From positions 1-54,872 of the forward strand of contig CAIZWU010000316.1 in the NCBI GenBank assembly GCA_903936775.1: DNA of 54,872 nt, written 5' to 3'. The stretch is from an uncultured bacterium (lineage in GTDB: Bacteria; Verrucomicrobiota; Verrucomicrobiia; Verrucomicrobiales; V1-33). Below the pieces are notes generated by a model. That model had not been told where the DNA came from. It did not search any database and worked only from the letters and a program-made list of their open reading frames with translations. The translations under genes and the position numbers were made by a program. Below, one piece after another: positions 52,370 to 54,872 of the stretch (positions are counted from its first letter, which is position 1; the number at the start of each line of letters is the position of its first letter).

Positions 52370-54872
52370 TTACAAATCCACCGCTTCCCGGGTGGCCGTG
52401 AAAAGGACGACGGTGCGGATTTCTCCCGGTGGCAGCCCCAGCAGGCGGCTGAGGGTCCGGCGGTAGATCTCCAACTGGGGCCGGTGGCGGGTGGCCGATT
52501 CCCTGGCCCCGGACGGCACCGGGCCGGTTTTGAAATCGACCAGCACCGCCCGCACCGGCTTCCCGGTGGCGTCGCGTTCCACGATCACCCGGTCGAAGAC
52601 GCCACTTTGCAGCGTCCCCTCCAGGATGATATCAAACGCCCGCTCCCGCCAGACTTCCGAGCGGCCTCCGGGCCTGACGAAAAACGACGACAGGGCTGGT
52701 TCCCGCAGGCAGGCCCGCACTTCTGCCACAGCTCCTGTTTCCAGTCCGGGTCCGGCCAAAGCGGCCTCGGCCCCCTCAAGCCACTCCACCCGTTGAAACG
52801 CTGCATGAACCGCGATGCCCGCTTCCTTCGCGGCCTGCCGGGCGCTTTGGAAAACGGTTTCGTTTTCATGACCGGGAACCTCTGACGGTCGTTTGGACCG
52901 TAACGGGATGGTTTTGCCCGGAGATGTGGGAGGTGCCGCCGAAGCCGTTTCCGCGAACAGATCCGCCTGCACCGGCCGTTGGTCCGGAACAGGCAGGGCA
53001 GCAGCCTTCGCCGCAGGAGGGGTGCTTGGTTGAATCGGATGCGCCCGGTACCAATCGGAATCCCCAAAACGGGCGATCAGGGGATATTCCGTGCCGGCGA
53101 GGCCGATCTTCCCGGCGTCCGTCTGCTGGAGCATGTGCCGCACGGTGGCCGGCAGGGTGGCTGATTTTCCCGGTTTGTCAGGAGCGGGCGGCAGGAAAAG
53201 ATAGTTGGCATACCGTGCCCGTGTCACCATCACATACAGTCCTGAGAGGCGTTCGCACCAGGTCGCGCCGTTGGCCCGTTCGAGGGCCTGGGAGAGCACG
53301 GGGTCGGCATCGGCGATGTCCTTGTTGGGGAGTTTGGTCAGCCATTGCACCTCGCCGCGGGCATCGGTTTCGCGGCCGGTGGTATGGCGGTGCGTGAAAG
53401 TGTAGGGATAGCCGAGATCGGGGATCACGACCACATCGAAGGTCAGGCCTTTGGAGCGGTGGATGGTCATGACCTGGATGGCTCCATCATGGCTGGCTCC
53501 GCGCTCGGTCCAGGATTGCGCAAAGGTGAGGAACTCATCTGTGTCGCGGCTCCCGGTATTGTCGAATTCCCGCGCGCAGCCGCACAGTTCATCAAGGCGG
53601 CCCCGGCTGAAGGCGTCCAGGTCCAACTGCTGGCGCCGCCGTTCCCGTATCAGCGCCTCCGACCACCAGCGCAGAGTGTCATGAAAGCCGAGTTCCGCCA
53701 CCTGTTCGAGCACCTGCCGCACCACCGCCCGGCGCAGGGCGGGGTGATTCTGATTTGTGTCAGGACCGGTCTCGTGCGGCAGGTCCTTCATGACTTTCAG
53801 CAGCGGGGTCATCAGCAGGTGCTGCCAGGCAAATTGATCACCGGGATGTGCGGCGGATTGCAGCAGCGCCAACAGGGCAGAGGTAGCCGGATTGTCGCTG
53901 GCGATGAAAAGATCACTTTCGCACACTGCCGGCATTCCGGTGGCGGCCCGGAGGAAATCCGTCAGGGCGAGTGCCCGCTTGTTCTGATGACAGATCACGG
54001 CGCAGGTCAGGCCGCGTTTCAGCGGCTGAATCTCCCTGATCAATTCCGCGGCGCGTTTCCATGCCGCATCGATTTCGGGAAAGTGGTCGCCGGGGTCCTC
54101 TATTTTGGGGTCGACTTCAATGGCCAGCGCGGTCCCGCCGTAATTGACATTTTTGCTTTCGTGATGCTGCCACTGCCACTGCGCCACGGCGGCGGGGGGC
54201 AGGCCGGATCCGACCAGGCTGCCGCTGTCTCCCAACAGTTGATTCGCCATCCCGATCACTGCCGGGCCGGATCGTTGGGACAAGGAAAGTGGCTCCACCT
54301 GCAGCGGCCACTGTTCCGGAGGCAGGCCGGGCAGATTGTATTGCACCTGGAGCTCATCGAAGAGTGCCGGAGTGCCTCCGCGCCATTCGTAAATGCTTTG
54401 CTTCCGGTCACCGACGGCGAAAAAGGATTTCCGGCCTTCGCTGTCCTGGATGGCCTCGTCCATCAAATTGGCGAGGACGCGCCACTGGATCCGGCTGGTG
54501 TCCTGGAATTCATCCAGCAGCCAGTGTTCATAGCGGGAGTCCAGCCGGTAGTCCATCAGCTGCCGGTTGTCCTGATGGGTGAGGAGACGCGCCTCCTGCG
54601 CGTCGTGGCCGGAGGCTTCGGGACTCAGCCCGCCACCGAGGATCAGCTGCACATCATGGAAGGTCAGCCGCCCCTGACGCCGCACGAGGGTGTGGTAAGC
54701 TTCATCATAGCGGCGCACGACTTCATGGATTCCCCGGGTCTGCCGCAGCACCGCCGCCAGTTCGCCGGCGATGAGATGCCGCAGCAAAACCATCACCGCT
54801 TCCGCCAGCGGGCCTTCCAGATCATAGGTGTTGCGGTCCATTTTGAGGATGGCCGAACCGGTCTCCAATTCC
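52370..54872 (-). CDS. AddA/RecB-type UvrD helicase-nuclease, C-terminal part
   Basis: The frame runs off the right edge, so the N-terminus (with Walker A) is missing. Visible UvrD motifs are YEHWLLDEFQDTSRIQW (II), FFAVGDRKQSIYEWRGG (III), QVMTIHRSKGLTFDVVVIPDL (V) and YVMVTRARY (VI). The C-terminus carries a RecB-family PD-(D/E)xK nuclease (GVFDRVIVERDATGKPVRAVLVDFKTG, then RPQLEIYRRTLSRLL). This combination fits AddA or a RecB-like subunit that processes double-strand breaks. Motif IV reads LSLSQRSGPAVIGMAN in place of the usual NYRS, a modest difference. The partner subunit would lie beyond the window. Confidence 0.9.
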   Translation of the reverse strand, partial: ELETGSAILKMDRNTYDLEGPLAEAVMVLLRHLIAGELAAVLRQTRGIHEVVRRYDEAYHTLVRRQGRLTFHDVQLILGGGLSPEASGHDAQEARLLTHQDNRQLMDYRLDSRYEHWLLDEFQDTSRIQWRVLANLMDEAIQDSEGRKSFFAVGDRKQSIYEWRGGTPALFDELQVQYNLPGLPPEQWPLQVEPLSLSQRSGPAVIGMANQLLGDSGSLVGSGLPPAAVAQWQWQHHESKNVNYGGTALAIEVDPKIEDPGDHFPEIDAAWKRAAELIREIQPLKRGLTCAVICHQNKRALALTDFLRAATGMPAVCESDLFIASDNPATSALLALLQSAAHPGDQFAWQHLLMTPLLKVMKDLPHETGPDTNQNHPALRRAVVRQVLEQVAELGFHDTLRWWSEALIRERRRQQLDLDAFSRGRLDELCGCAREFDNTGSRDTDEFLTFAQSWTERGASHDGAIQVMTIHRSKGLTFDVVVIPDLGYPYTFTHRHTTGRETDARGEVQWLTKLPNKDIADADPVLSQALERANGATWCERLSGLYVMVTRARYANYLFLPPAPDKPGKSATLPATVRHMLQQTDAGKIGLAGTEYPLIARFGDSDWYRAHPIQPSTPPAAKAAALPVPDQRPVQADLFAETASAAPPTSPGKTIPLRSKRPSEVPGHENETVFQSARQAAKEAGIAVHAAFQRVEWLEGAEAALAGPGLETGAVAEVRACLREPALSSFFVRPGGRSEVWRERAFDIILEGTLQSGVFDRVIVERDATGKPVRAVLVDFKTGPVPSGARESATRHRPQLEIYRRTLSRLLGLPPGEIRTVVLFTATREAVDL

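Noticed and set aside
1..54872. tRNA, rRNA, riboswitch, CRISPR array or prophage
   Set aside because: I read the intergenic gaps on both strands and found no T-arm pattern, spaced direct repeats, phage genes or transposase. This is by eye, so a tRNAscan or CRISPR finder run would be decisive.

Overview
The window reads as chromosomal DNA from a GC-rich member of the Verrucomicrobiota (PVC superphylum). This is an inference from gene content: two PSCyt1/PSCyt2/PSD1 (DUF1549/DUF1553) cytochrome proteins, one paired with a Tat-exported DUF1501 protein, a Pur-alpha-like protein, a very large prepilin-type protein, a secreted haloperoxidase with a verrucomicrobial-style C-terminal module, and start codons that mostly lack a Shine-Dalgarno sequence and follow pyrimidine-rich leaders. 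I saw no rRNA, tRNA, CRISPR array, prophage or insertion sequence. Both edges cut through genes: the ribosome GTPase Der on the left and an AddA/RecB-type helicase-nuclease on the right.

Layout. 1-4.3 kb: the 3' end of der with a long Lys/Arg-rich tail, then a leftward imelysin plus di-haem oxidoreductase pair (likely periplasmic metal/redox) and a divergent stand-alone cNMP-type domain. 4.5-9.3 kb: a PHP phosphatase, a small membrane protein, and exported proteins (a lipoprotein, a PQQ-type propeller, a phosphodiester glycosidase). 9.3-13 kb: leftward coiled-coil secreted protein, lipoprotein cyclophilin, YgfZ-like folate protein and a 3-hydroxyisobutyrate dehydrogenase-like enzyme, the last two coupled by an ATGA overlap. 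13.1-14.8 kb: a PIG-L deacetylase and a divergent NagB-like protein, which look like an amino-sugar pair. 14.8-22 kb: a vanadium-type haloperoxidase downstream of a 1779-residue prepilin fusion, the most unusual gene here. 22.2-25.2 kb: an unknown exported protein, a divergent Hsp33-like chaperone and a DUF4279 protein. 25.3-30.8 kb: DUF1501, PSD1 cytochrome and hydroxypyruvate isomerase-like protein.

30.9-36.4 kb: a leftward signalling and transport stretch with an STAS antagonist, a GAF-PP2C phosphatase, a Pur-alpha-like protein, an amidohydrolase and a SulP anion transporter. 36.4-39.6 kb: a second PSD1 cytochrome carrying an inserted LamG-like domain. 39.8-43.1 kb: core metabolism, pgk (leftward, with a clear terminator) and purQ-purM (rightward), separated by a large hairpin. 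43.1-44.4 kb: a small accessory patch of a hypothetical gene and a RelE/ParE-type toxin-antitoxin pair. 44.5-49.7 kb: a YheT hydrolase, an exported nuclease/phosphatase-family protein, a YraQ/YcgQ permease pair and rsgA. 49.7-54.9 kb: an orphan ParA, a two-component system whose kinase has an altered ATP-lid motif, and the helicase-nuclease.

How the genes fit together (inference): the window mixes housekeeping (ribosome GTPases, glycolysis, purine synthesis, DNA repair) with a large exported component for surface polymer handling, redox proteins and metal handling. The best candidate for something undescribed is the prepilin fusion at 16609-21948. It joins a type IV pilin N-terminus to two beta-propeller-like regions flanked by two copies of a chitobiase-like module and ends in a distinct His-containing C-terminal domain.
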